NCBI GenBank assembly: GCA_008080735.1 | Contig: SHMW01000034.1 | Location: forward strand, 1-38,586 | From: Promethearchaeota archaeon | Lineage (GTDB): Archaea > Asgardarchaeota > Lokiarchaeia > Sigyniarchaeales > SOKP01 | Direction of reading: 5' to 3' | DNA length: 38,586 nucleotides | Shown: piece by piece, positions 25,514 to 33,783 of the stretch | How positions within the stretch are numbered: position 1 is the stretch's first letter | How the letters are laid out: each line of letters begins with the position of its first letter | Notes under the pieces: generated by a model | Databases searched by the model: none | What the model was told of the DNA's origin: nothing | Seen by the model: the letters and a program-made list of their open reading frames with translations, nothing else | Made by a program: the position numbers and the translations under genes

Positions 25514-26299
25514 TTATTTCTCTTTCGATAATTGATTGAGCATTTCAAAATAGTGATTTTCTTCCTGAATATGCTCTTTTAATAGATATATTAGTCTCAA
25601 CAAACTCATTAATAACGTCGTTTTGAGTAATATGAAAAAAACATATTCGAAAGTAAGCGGGACTGATAACACCAGGAAGATTAAACCCATTAATATTATT
25701 GATAAAACTAAAATTGAACTTGAAATAATAAGAGAAATACCAAAAAAATTTCTCTCCACGATAGGTTTATTTAATGCATCCGAAAGTTGTTTAGCAAGGG
25801 AATAGCAATCATTTTCTTCACCATAACACATCTTTTGTCTCTTATGAGAGGATGTAATACAAGAGACGATAAATCGGTTGTCAAGGTAAAGATTTTCTGA
25901 AATAGTTAATGCTTCTATTTTCCCGAAGGATAGGGAATCTTTTTCATGGATGCGAGAAGATTTTCTTATGATATCAACCTTTTTCTTGCTTTTACTAAAG
26001 ACCCATTGAATTTTCAAATTTTTATATGAAGAATATCCAATATAGAGAAAAATAATGATTATAATATCAAAGATCAAAGAGATAAAGCCTAAAACGATTA
26101 AACCGATCTGAATTGCTACTAGTAGGTCTAAAGTGTCTAAGCTAAAAAAAACAATAAATACTAAATAAATCGTACCTGACTCAGATTTATCTACATCTAC
26201 AATAATTTTATTTTTATCCTCTGATATTTCAAAATTTCTATTTATAATTTCTTTTTGTTGAATTTCTGTATCAACTTGGTTTTCCGCCGAGGATATCAT
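25514..26299 (-). CDS. Membrane protein of unknown function with a central soluble domain between two helix pairs
   Basis: A 261-residue protein not recognised. A charged N-terminus of about 40 residues is followed by hydrophobic segments at about 43-58 and 62-90, then a soluble domain at 92-185 with alternating strands (KIQWVFSKSKKKVDIIRKSS, then KIEALTISENLYLDNRF) that looks PH-like, and two more helices at 188-212 and 216-242. The topology predicts that both ends face the same side. It lies about 60 bases upstream of the membrane hydrolase on the same strand, so the two may be cotranscribed. Confidence 0.7.
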   Translation of the reverse strand: MISSAENQVDTEIQQKEIINRNFEISEDKNKIIVDVDKSESGTIYLVFIVFFSLDTLDLLVAIQIGLIVLGFISLIFDIIIIIFLYIGYSSYKNLKIQWVFSKSKKKVDIIRKSSRIHEKDSLSFGKIEALTISENLYLDNRFIVSCITSSHKRQKMCYGEENDCYSLAKQLSDALNKPIVERNFFGISLIISSSILVLSIILMGLIFLVLSVPLTFEYVFFILLKTTLLMSLLRLIYLLKEHIQEENHYFEMLNQLSKEK

Positions 26300-26421
26300 T
26301 TTTCTGGTAATTTGAGTTATAATATTTTTATTATAGATTTTATAAGAATGGTAATTTTATCTGATGTTTAATATTTGTCAAATTAAACTTAAATAATTAT
26401 TAAAAAGGTTGTATATATTGA

Positions 26422-27384
26422 ATGGTGGGAGAAAAGTTTTGTAATATCGTTAACAGCGAAAGTTTAGAAATATCTATTTTGGAGAAAAGCCATTTTAGCA
26501 TAGGGACTTCCCCTTATTACGCACATCAAAATGGGTTAGCCATAGATATATATCAAACAATCTCTATACAAAATTATGATGTTTTGAGTCCAGTGTCTGG
26601 AGAGGTTATTACTATTAAAGAAATGAGGGCTCCCAAACCTAAATTTCATGGGGGAACAGATAAAGAATATTTAACATTGATAAAGGATTCTCGAAATGAA
26701 TCCTTTGTGTATAAAATCCTCCATGTGATCCCATCCATGAGGGAGGGAGATCATGTTAAGATCGGAGATAAAATTGGAAGAACTATTCGGAATGGATATT
26801 TTGCCTATTGGTCTAGCCCGCATATCCATTTGGAAATTAGACCTAAGGATGATGCGGTTAGAGCTCGAGGGGGTAATCCCTTCAAACTCCTAATAAAAAA
26901 GAAAAATGAAAAACAAAATCAGATTTCTGAGAATCATAAACCCTCAGTTAGCAAGAATGTCCCAATAATAATCCAAAAAATATTTCCCGAATTTATTTTA
27001 GCTTCATTACCCGTCCATTTATCTCATAATTTTGGTCACCTTTATGGAGTAAAAGGAATGGTTGGGGGGCAGAGCTGTATTTTAGATGGCGGTATTCCTA
27101 TGTATAAAAAAGGTATTATTGTGTTTGGTGAAACAAAAGAAGCATCAAAATCACGGGCTGTGTATTTTGGTTCCATAAAAATTGGAGAAATTAAAAAAAT
27201 TAGGGATAGGTTCGGACTTGTGGATTTTGATCCAGTGGAATTGTTTTTAGATGAGATAAAAATTCGGGGTGTATCTCTATTTTTGACTCTTAAACATCCT
27301 CCTCTATTAAAAATAATTCCATTTAAAAAAAACCTTTTTTCGCTTGAAGTTGATTCAACTCATTCTCTCTCTCTTCGTTCTTAA
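26422..27384 (+). CDS. Peptidase M23-fold (LytM-like) protein without signal peptide
   Basis: A 320-residue protein. Residues 25-165 follow the M23/LytM pattern: H35 ... D42 in AHQNGLAIDI, VLSPVSGEVITI, a histidine in KILHVIP, GDHVKIGDKIG, and the HxH zinc motif in SPHIHLEIRP. The first His-to-Asp spacing is longer than the canonical H-X3-D. Residues 180-320 form a second, beta-rich region without a recognised family. No signal peptide or membrane helix is present. M23 enzymes usually cut murein, which archaea lack, so the role must differ or be non-catalytic. It is convergent with iorB. Confidence 0.75.
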   Translation: MVGEKFCNIVNSESLEISILEKSHFSIGTSPYYAHQNGLAIDIYQTISIQNYDVLSPVSGEVITIKEMRAPKPKFHGGTDKEYLTLIKDSRNESFVYKILHVIPSMREGDHVKIGDKIGRTIRNGYFAYWSSPHIHLEIRPKDDAVRARGGNPFKLLIKKKNEKQNQISENHKPSVSKNVPIIIQKIFPEFILASLPVHLSHNFGHLYGVKGMVGGQSCILDGGIPMYKKGIIVFGETKEASKSRAVYFGSIKIGEIKKIRDRFGLVDFDPVELFLDEIKIRGVSLFLTLKHPPLLKIIPFKKNLFSLEVDSTHSLSLRS

Positions 27385-27429
27385 GATAAGAAGAGTTATA
27401 ACAAAAATGGAAGCAATAAGAATAGCATT

Positions 27430-28083
27430 TCAATTCGATTTAGATATTATTACCTTCCCCTTTTCCAAACCTAAATGTAATGCTTCAATATTCATATCTG
27501 GGTCTCTTAACCACTCCTTAATAACTTCTTCGTAATGTTCCATTTCAATAAAGGGTAATTTACCCGTTGCTATCGCAAATCCCAGCATTACTATATTTAA
27601 TTGCTGATTATCATTAAAATTGTCCAAAGCTAGCTGAGTCGCATTCATAAAAAATACACTCTCAGCATTTGCTTTCAAAATTTTTCCAATCCGCCCCAAG
27701 GAAGGATATTCTTCTAAATCAGCAGTAATCATCACCCCTGGAATTGTTCTCTCATTTAAGACAAAAGTGGTCTTATCCGAGGAAAAAATTCCTCTTCTTA
27801 ATGCTTCTACAGGTTCAAGGCAAATATATAGATCCGCATCCCCATAACAAATAAGAGGAGATTGTAAATTTTTGCGCGGATCATCGAACGCCTTCTTTTG
27901 ATAGCGTGTATGACTGGTGATTGCGCCTTCTCGTTGTGCTAGCCCATGCATTTCTGATCCCAGAATCAAATCTGCATTGGCCTTTTGCGCAGCGAACTCA
28001 ATAAGTCTCTTAAGGGTTATCACCCCTTGACCAGCAGTTCCAGCGATAACAATATTTAATATATCCGTCTCTTTATAATTCAC
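27430..28083 (-). CDS. iorB: Indolepyruvate:ferredoxin oxidoreductase, beta subunit
   Basis: A 217-residue subunit with the 2-oxoacid oxidoreductase gamma-type fold. IAGTAGQGVITLKRLIEFAA near residue 13 and SEMHGLAQREGAITSHTRY near residue 43 are the IorB signatures. With IorA it oxidises aryl pyruvates from aromatic amino acids to aryl-acetyl-CoA and reduces ferredoxin. The start is a GTG that overlaps the last codons of iorA by 11 bases. GGAGGTG lies seven bases upstream within iorA, a clear sign of translational coupling. Confidence 0.94.
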   Translation of the reverse strand: MNYKETDILNIVIAGTAGQGVITLKRLIEFAAQKANADLILGSEMHGLAQREGAITSHTRYQKKAFDDPRKNLQSPLICYGDADLYICLEPVEALRRGIFSSDKTTFVLNERTIPGVMITADLEEYPSLGRIGKILKANAESVFFMNATQLALDNFNDNQQLNIVMLGFAIATGKLPFIEMEHYEEVIKEWLRDPDMNIEALHLGLEKGKVIISKSN

Positions 28084-30013
28084 GGAATGGCACCTCCGTT
28101 TCTAAAGCATCGATAATAGATTTGTGAATACCAGAATTTGGACAAATCTCATAGCAGACGCCACACTTTATACATCGATCCTCATCAATTTGCATAGTTT
28201 CCATCCCATCAACTTCTGTTTTTCTAATCGCGGGACAGCTCAAAATGCGTGCACATTCGTAACACATTTGACATCCAGTGATATGATATAAAACTTCTTG
28301 GACTTTATTTCCGTCTTGTTCTAATTTCCGTATTTGTTGCGTTCTCCATCTATGAGCTTGTAGGGCACATTCCCTCCGGATTATGATGACTTTTAATCCA
28401 TCAGTCTCAAGCGCTTTCTCAATACTATTGGTGAGATGTTTGGGATGATATGAATCCTCCACACGTAACCAACGCACCCCAATAGCTTCGCATATTTTTT
28501 CTATTGACAATTTTCTTTCTGTTAGACCTAGCACGGGCTGATGTCCTGTCATTGCAGTCCAGCTATTCTCAAATATAAATAAAAGCACGTTTGAATCATA
28601 ATTTGCTGCTTCTGCTAAGGGGCTCATGCCTGTATGTAAAAAAGTAGAGTCCCCGATGAATGCAATAACTCTTTGATCGGTTTTTTCCGACATCCCAATA
28701 GCCGCACTTAATCCACCAGACATACAAATTATAAGATCGCTGCATTCTTGTGGGGGAAAGAAACTCATTACGAAGCATCCAATATCTCCACAAACTACGG
28801 TATTTTCCAGATGATTTGTAGCTTTTAAAATGGAATATAAGGTTGCGCGTTCGGGGCATCCAGCACAAAATGTAGGAAACCTACTTGGTATTAACTCCTT
28901 ATAGGAATTGAAATATTCGATAGCATTTTTCATTTGTTGGCTTGGTGTTCTACTAAAGATATTGGCAAGTGATTTTGCGACCAACCCAGTGGAATATTCG
29001 TTATATTTTTGAAAATATTCCTCACCAATGATTTCAACATTAATTTTATGCTTTTGGGCAATTTCAGATACTTTTACCTCCAAGAATGGCTCTAATTCCT
29101 CGATAATAATTACTTTATCAAGTCCTTCAAGAAAATCCGTTATTTCATTATAATTTAAGGGGTAGATCATCCCTAATTTCAGAACGGGTACATCATTGAG
29201 ATCGAGCTGATTAAGAGCTTCCATTGTGTATCCAAATGGCATACCGCTTGTGATAATTCCGGTGGTATTTTCTCCCAGGATTAACTTATTTATACCTAAA
29301 TTGGGAATTTCTTGTCTAATTTTTTCTATTCGCTCATAAAGTCGGACATGATTGTTGATCGCATGTGGAGGTAGTGAATTATATTTAGGAATATTTCTTT
29401 CAAACTTACCTTTAGAGCTGCCATTTTTAATAGGTCCTAATTCAACATATCCACGCGAGTGTGCGCTTCGTGTCGAAGTTCGGATCTCAACCACAGTATC
29501 AAATTTTTCAGATAATTCAAATGCTAGTTTTGTATAATCCTTGCATTCTTGAGGGGTGTGTGGTTCAAAACAAGGAAAATGAAACATCCATGTATAAAAT
29601 CGCTCATTCTGTTCTTGATGAGAACCTAAACTTCCGGGATCTGCGCCAACTAGTATGACCATCGCCCCGGGATTCGGTCCATTGAGAGCAATCACACTTA
29701 ATGCATCGCTCGCAACGTTCAATCCAACATGTTTCATTGGATTGAGTACTCTACATCCAGTCCATGCAGCTCCAGCGCATTCAGAAGAGGCGACTGCCTC
29801 GTTTATTGCCCAATGATGAACTAAATATTCCTTTAAGTGAGGTTGTTCGCGTAATATTTGGTGGAATGTCTCTCCAATATCACTGGTGGGAGTTCCGGGG
29901 TATTGTGCTGCATAACTTACACCCGCTTCAAGACACCCCCGTACAACGGCTTCATTTCCAAGCATTAATGCTCTTCCTTCTTCAGAAATGAATCGATTAT
30001 CTTTTTCCTTCAT
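28073..30013 (-). CDS. iorA: Indolepyruvate:ferredoxin oxidoreductase, alpha subunit
   Basis: A 646-residue subunit with all domains in the expected order: the pyrimidine-binding region with GNEAVVRGCLEAGV and YPGTPTSDIGE, a transketolase-like middle, the TPP domain with CAGCPERA, GDIGCF, and GDSTFLHTGM followed by FIFENSWTAMTGHQ, and a C-terminal two-cluster ferredoxin domain (CX2CX2CX5CP and CX2CX2CX3CP). The length is normal. It forms a heterodimeric complex with IorB in the cytosol and supplies reduced ferredoxin from aromatic amino acid breakdown. It is the first gene of a two-gene operon. Confidence 0.96.
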   Translation of the reverse strand: MKEKDNRFISEEGRALMLGNEAVVRGCLEAGVSYAAQYPGTPTSDIGETFHQILREQPHLKEYLVHHWAINEAVASSECAGAAWTGCRVLNPMKHVGLNVASDALSVIALNGPNPGAMVILVGADPGSLGSHQEQNERFYTWMFHFPCFEPHTPQECKDYTKLAFELSEKFDTVVEIRTSTRSAHSRGYVELGPIKNGSSKGKFERNIPKYNSLPPHAINNHVRLYERIEKIRQEIPNLGINKLILGENTTGIITSGMPFGYTMEALNQLDLNDVPVLKLGMIYPLNYNEITDFLEGLDKVIIIEELEPFLEVKVSEIAQKHKINVEIIGEEYFQKYNEYSTGLVAKSLANIFSRTPSQQMKNAIEYFNSYKELIPSRFPTFCAGCPERATLYSILKATNHLENTVVCGDIGCFVMSFFPPQECSDLIICMSGGLSAAIGMSEKTDQRVIAFIGDSTFLHTGMSPLAEAANYDSNVLLFIFENSWTAMTGHQPVLGLTERKLSIEKICEAIGVRWLRVEDSYHPKHLTNSIEKALETDGLKVIIIRRECALQAHRWRTQQIRKLEQDGNKVQEVLYHITGCQMCYECARILSCPAIRKTEVDGMETMQIDEDRCIKCGVCYEICPNSGIHKSIIDALETEVPFREL

Positions 30014-30132
30014 AAATGGTCCTTTTACTGATGTTCTAAAGTCTAATTATAGAGAGTAATGTCTGAATCTTAAAAAAATATTTTTTTATTAAAATTAGGT
30101 TCTTAAAATTTATGAAAAAAGATAAGAAAAGA

Positions 30133-30141
30133 CTTATATAG
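30133..30141 (+). promoter_or_regulatory. TATA box for the SRPBCC protein
   Basis: CTTATATAG is a good BoxA match, 46-54 bases before the GTG at 30187. It predicts transcription from about 30163 and a leader of 25-35 bases. Confidence 0.5.
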
Positions 30142-30183
30142 TTCTAGGACAAAATAGGAATAGTCTATTCGAATAATTTAGAT

Positions 30184-30190
30184 GAGGTGA
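30184..30190 (+). promoter_or_regulatory. Shine-Dalgarno overlapping the nominal GTG start of the SRPBCC gene
   Basis: GAGGTGA contains the nominal GTG itself. At 25448-25454 the same GGTG element precedes a normal ATG by three bases; here the codon at that distance is ATT (30193), with another ATT at 30196. Confidence 0.45.
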
Positions 30191-30636
30191 AGATTATTCC
30201 ACACACAGAACTAAAAACAAATTTAAATGCTCCCGTGAGTAAAGTCTATAACGTATTAAATGATTTTATGAATCTTCCTCGCTGGAATATAACCGTGAAC
30301 GATATTGAAGAGCTAGAGAAGGATAAATATCTTATCCACTCAACAGTGGGAGATATAATAAATATTGTTATTGAAAATGTTCCAGAGAAGAAGATGGCTT
30401 CTAAGCAAGAAAACAGCCCTATGTTGAAAATTGGATACGATTTTGAGGACAAAGGAGATACTACGGATGTCACCCTTTGGACCGATTTTGAACTGGAGGA
30501 TCAGCGCGACGTCTTAAATATGGCAGCTGAACTCTTTCTGAAAAGTCTTAAGGTATATGTTGATTTTTTAATGGAAGGAGGAAATCCCGAGGAATATACC
30601 AAAAAATTCGGGAAAATACAAAAAGCTGAAATATAA
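30187..30636 (+). CDS. SRPBCC/START-like ligand-binding protein
   Basis: A 149-residue protein with the helix-grip pattern of the SRPBCC superfamily. It opens with TELKTNLNAPVSKVYNVLNDFMNLPRWN, followed by a run of beta strands and a long C-terminal helix (DVLNMAAELFLKSLKVYVDFL). Members bind lipids or other hydrophobic ligands in the cavity. The nominal GTG start lies within a GAGGTGA Shine-Dalgarno, so translation may begin two or three codons later at ATT. It is a single gene with its own TATA box, between iorA and the PLP enzyme. The ligand is unknown. Confidence 0.75.
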   Translation: MKIIPHTELKTNLNAPVSKVYNVLNDFMNLPRWNITVNDIEELEKDKYLIHSTVGDIINIVIENVPEKKMASKQENSPMLKIGYDFEDKGDTTDVTLWTDFELEDQRDVLNMAAELFLKSLKVYVDFLMEGGNPEEYTKKFGKIQKAEI

Positions 30637-30766
30637 TTAGATTTTCAACCTAATCCTTATTTTTCTTTATAATGCGTTTTCTGTGAAGTTTTTCGATACG
30701 TTATCTTAATATTGAACTTTGAGAGGGGAATTGATAAAGATAAATGTTTTTTTATTAGAACACAAT

Positions 30767-31951
30767 TTAAGAAAAGCGTTTACCTAATCCCCTATAGGTT
30801 TTGTATGTACCGGTAATTTTACCACCTTCATATATATTCACTTCATTGAAGTGTTCCAGAGGTTCTCCTGCTTTTCCAAACCTGCAGAATATTGGATCTC
30901 CAAGTTGCAAATTATTATGTTCTGGATTAAATTTGAATGGGGTTTGAACCTCCCCGAATTCTTCAAACTTTATTGTCTCTATATTTTGAGGGATCAAGGG
31001 TTTCGGTATGGCGGGATCGCTTCCAGAGCTGGTGTACCCTCCCGAGAATGCCGTTGCAATATCATTTTTAGGTTTTCTCACGATCTCTAATGTAAAAAAC
31101 AACGATGGATGAAAGTGATTGAGGGAATGTATCGAATCAAAGATATGAGATTTAAAAAGGAGCGAACCTATTCCGATTTCTGTAATTACTTCTTCAGAAG
31201 CTGTTTCTTGATAGCACCCTGATCCTCCTCCGTTTACTACTTCACATTGGAATCCTTCGCGCTCAAGATCGTTTACAACATTTGCGCGATGCTTATTTAC
31301 AAACTCACGAGAACGTTTTTTTAACCATCGATAGAGAAATTTATCATCTCCCACTGAAGCATTTTGAGCTTCATAACCCATAATACCTCTGAATGACACA
31401 TTATCACAATCATCGATATATCTTGCTAAAGAAATTATGTCATCTGAAGTTCTTAAAGGACTACGTAAAACACCTAAATGCATGCCAAAAAAACGATAAG
31501 AAACGTCTAACTCAACCAATAATTTCACTCGAACTCCTCTTTTTTTACTTTGCGCTTCCAACAGATCGATTTGTTTTATATCGTCCACCATCACGGTTAT
31601 ACTGACATTTTCGAAGGAAGCTGCTTTACAAACCTCTTCCGCATCAATTTCGGAGACAATGGGATACCCAATTAGTATATCATGTATCCCATACTCTTGC
31701 GCATAAAATAAAGCCTCAGCGGAATTATAGTTGAATAGTCCATTCACGAAATCTTGTTCTTCAACAAGTTTCACAATTTCTGGCACACGTACGGATTTAG
31801 TACAAAGTCGCATCTTTTTATTTTTTTTCCGCAGATCTTCCCCTATTGTTTCAAGATTGGATTTTAATAACTCCAAATCACAAATGACACATGGTTTTTT
31901 AATAGGTTTTACCAATTTTTTTAGAACTTGATAGTCTGAATCAATTAACAT
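30767..31951 (-). CDS. Fold-III PLP enzyme, amino acid deaminase/aldolase (D-threonine aldolase-like) family
   Basis: A 394-residue protein with an alanine-racemase-like TIM barrel, where K49-S50 in LCTKSVRVPEI supplies the PLP lysine, followed by a C-terminal beta domain. EVVNGGGSGCYQ near residue 240 contacts the PLP phosphate. The C-terminus reads EHNNLQLGDPIFCRFGKAGEPLEHFNEV, resembling the RHAKAGE variant of the family rather than the H-X-C zinc site of true D-threonine aldolases. It may act on D-amino or hydroxy amino acids, but the reaction is uncertain. It is divergent from the acyl-CoA ligase. Confidence 0.8.
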   Translation of the reverse strand: MLIDSDYQVLKKLVKPIKKPCVICDLELLKSNLETIGEDLRKKNKKMRLCTKSVRVPEIVKLVEEQDFVNGLFNYNSAEALFYAQEYGIHDILIGYPIVSEIDAEEVCKAASFENVSITVMVDDIKQIDLLEAQSKKRGVRVKLLVELDVSYRFFGMHLGVLRSPLRTSDDIISLARYIDDCDNVSFRGIMGYEAQNASVGDDKFLYRWLKKRSREFVNKHRANVVNDLEREGFQCEVVNGGGSGCYQETASEEVITEIGIGSLLFKSHIFDSIHSLNHFHPSLFFTLEIVRKPKNDIATAFSGGYTSSGSDPAIPKPLIPQNIETIKFEEFGEVQTPFKFNPEHNNLQLGDPIFCRFGKAGEPLEHFNEVNIYEGGKITGTYKTYRGLGKRFS

Positions 31952-32100
31952 TTTATTGATTTTAATAATTCCTTTTGTTATAATAACCTTTTATATTAAT
32001 TAAGCTACGCCTTCTGATTATAAAAAATAAGAAATAATTATATTTCAAATTTAGAAAAACAAAAGAATTATAAATTTTCCAAGGTAAATAACATTTAAAA

Positions 32101-33735
32101 ATGTCAGATCAGAAAATATATCAAAAATTTTACCCTGAAGGCGTTCCAAAAGAAATTGATATTCCCGACAAAACTCTTGTGGATGTGGTGGAGGAATCCG
32201 TCGCAAATTATCCAGATAATCCCGCCACGTATTATATGGGATTCCAACTGACCTACACACAATTAAAAGATCTTATTGATAGGACTGCTACTAAATTGAC
32301 AGAATTAGGAATAAAGAAAGGTGATTGCGTTGCTATCCAATTTGCAAACACGCCCTCATTTATTGCCTATTATCATGGAATTTTAAAAATCGGCGGAGTC
32401 GTTACCGCTCTTTCTCCGCTATTTAAAAGCCTTGAAGTAAAAAGACAATTAAATGACAGCGAAGCAAAAATTTATATTGGCTGGGAAGGTTTTTCAGGAG
32501 TGGTAGATCCGATTATTGAAGAAACTGGAGTTGAATATAAATTCGAAAGTAATCTTGCACCATATCTTAGTCCAGATCCTATGGCACCTCCCGAATTTGA
32601 GATGGGTGGGGAGCCCACCTTTGAAGATGTGATTAGAGAGGTTGAGCCGAATCCACCTGAGGTCTCGATCGATCCTGATGATATAGCATTACTCCAATAT
32701 ACTGGTGGGACTACAGGTTTTCCTAAAGGTGCAATGTTGACACATCGAAATCTGGTAGCAAATATTTTACAAGCTTATGCATGGTTTATTGATAAAAGTC
32801 CCGGTGAAGAAACTTTACTCGCTGCCTTGCCTTTTTATCATATTTTCATGGGAACTATGATGAATTTTGGTTTGTATCTTGGTGCACAAATCGCCCTTGT
32901 ATTTAATCCCAGAGAAGCACATGAAATTATCGAGGTGATCGAAGCTACCCAAGCAACACTTTTTCCCGGAGTCGCCGCAATCTTCAACAACCTAAATAAT
33001 TATGAAAAAATAAAGGAACATGATTTTTCATCGCTTAAATATTGCATCAGTGGAGCAGGCCCGCTTCCGAAGGATGTATGGAAGAGATTTGAGGAATTGA
33101 CCGGAGCTAAATTACGGGAAGGGTATGGACTTACTGAGATGTCACCATTCGTGACCGCTAATCCATTCCAAGAAAATTTTAAGATTGGTTCTATTGGAAT
33201 ACCATTTCCTAACACAGATGTGAAAATCTGTGATCCCGAGGGAAATACACTAGATATCGGAGAGATTGGAGAGTTAGTCTGCCGAGGACCTCAGATGATG
33301 AAAGGATATTATAAACGAGAAAAAGAAACAGCAAATACAATTAAAGATGGCTGGTTATGGACTGGAGATTTAGCAGAAATGGACGAGGATGGCTATTTGG
33401 CAATCAGAGAGCGAGTGAAAAACATGATCAAATATAAAGGTCATTCAGTGTATCCGACCGAGGTCGAAGATTTGCTCTACAATTATGAACCAATCAAAGA
33501 ATGCGCTGTGATTGGGATAATTGACGATGAGGGAAAAGAAAATATTAAGGCATACATTTCCTTAAAAGACGAGTTTGAAGGTAAAGTAAGTGAACAAGAT
33601 ATCATCGATTGGTCGAAGGAGAACATGGGATTCGAAAAATACCCGAGATTCGTAGAATTTATTAACGAAATCCCCAAGACAATCGTTGGTAAGGTCCTCC
33701 ATAGAGAGTTGCGAGAGAAGGAACAACAAAAATAA
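32101..33735 (+). CDS. AMP-forming acyl-CoA synthetase
   Basis: A 544-residue member of the ANL superfamily. The adenylation P-loop is YTGGTTGFPKGAM near residue 200, the A5 motif is GYGLTEMSP, the A7/A8 hinge is TGDLAEMDEDGYLAIRERVKNMIKYKG, and the C-terminal catalytic lysine is in TIVGKVLHREL. Lengths match medium- or long-chain acyl-CoA ligases. It activates a carboxylic acid to its CoA ester at the cost of ATP to AMP, which could feed the crotonase enzymes 18 kb away. The chain-length preference cannot be read from sequence. It is monocistronic, with AAGGT upstream of the ATG. Confidence 0.93.
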   Translation: MSDQKIYQKFYPEGVPKEIDIPDKTLVDVVEESVANYPDNPATYYMGFQLTYTQLKDLIDRTATKLTELGIKKGDCVAIQFANTPSFIAYYHGILKIGGVVTALSPLFKSLEVKRQLNDSEAKIYIGWEGFSGVVDPIIEETGVEYKFESNLAPYLSPDPMAPPEFEMGGEPTFEDVIREVEPNPPEVSIDPDDIALLQYTGGTTGFPKGAMLTHRNLVANILQAYAWFIDKSPGEETLLAALPFYHIFMGTMMNFGLYLGAQIALVFNPREAHEIIEVIEATQATLFPGVAAIFNNLNNYEKIKEHDFSSLKYCISGAGPLPKDVWKRFEELTGAKLREGYGLTEMSPFVTANPFQENFKIGSIGIPFPNTDVKICDPEGNTLDIGEIGELVCRGPQMMKGYYKREKETANTIKDGWLWTGDLAEMDEDGYLAIRERVKNMIKYKGHSVYPTEVEDLLYNYEPIKECAVIGIIDDEGKENIKAYISLKDEFEGKVSEQDIIDWSKENMGFEKYPRFVEFINEIPKTIVGKVLHRELREKEQQK

Positions 33736-33783
33736 ATTTTTTAATTTAAATTCTAACCTATTTCTATTTTTTATCTATTTTAT

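Noticed and set aside
28596..28868. 90-codon minus-strand frame inside iorA
   Set aside because: Out of frame with, and fully inside, the well-supported TPP domain of iorA.
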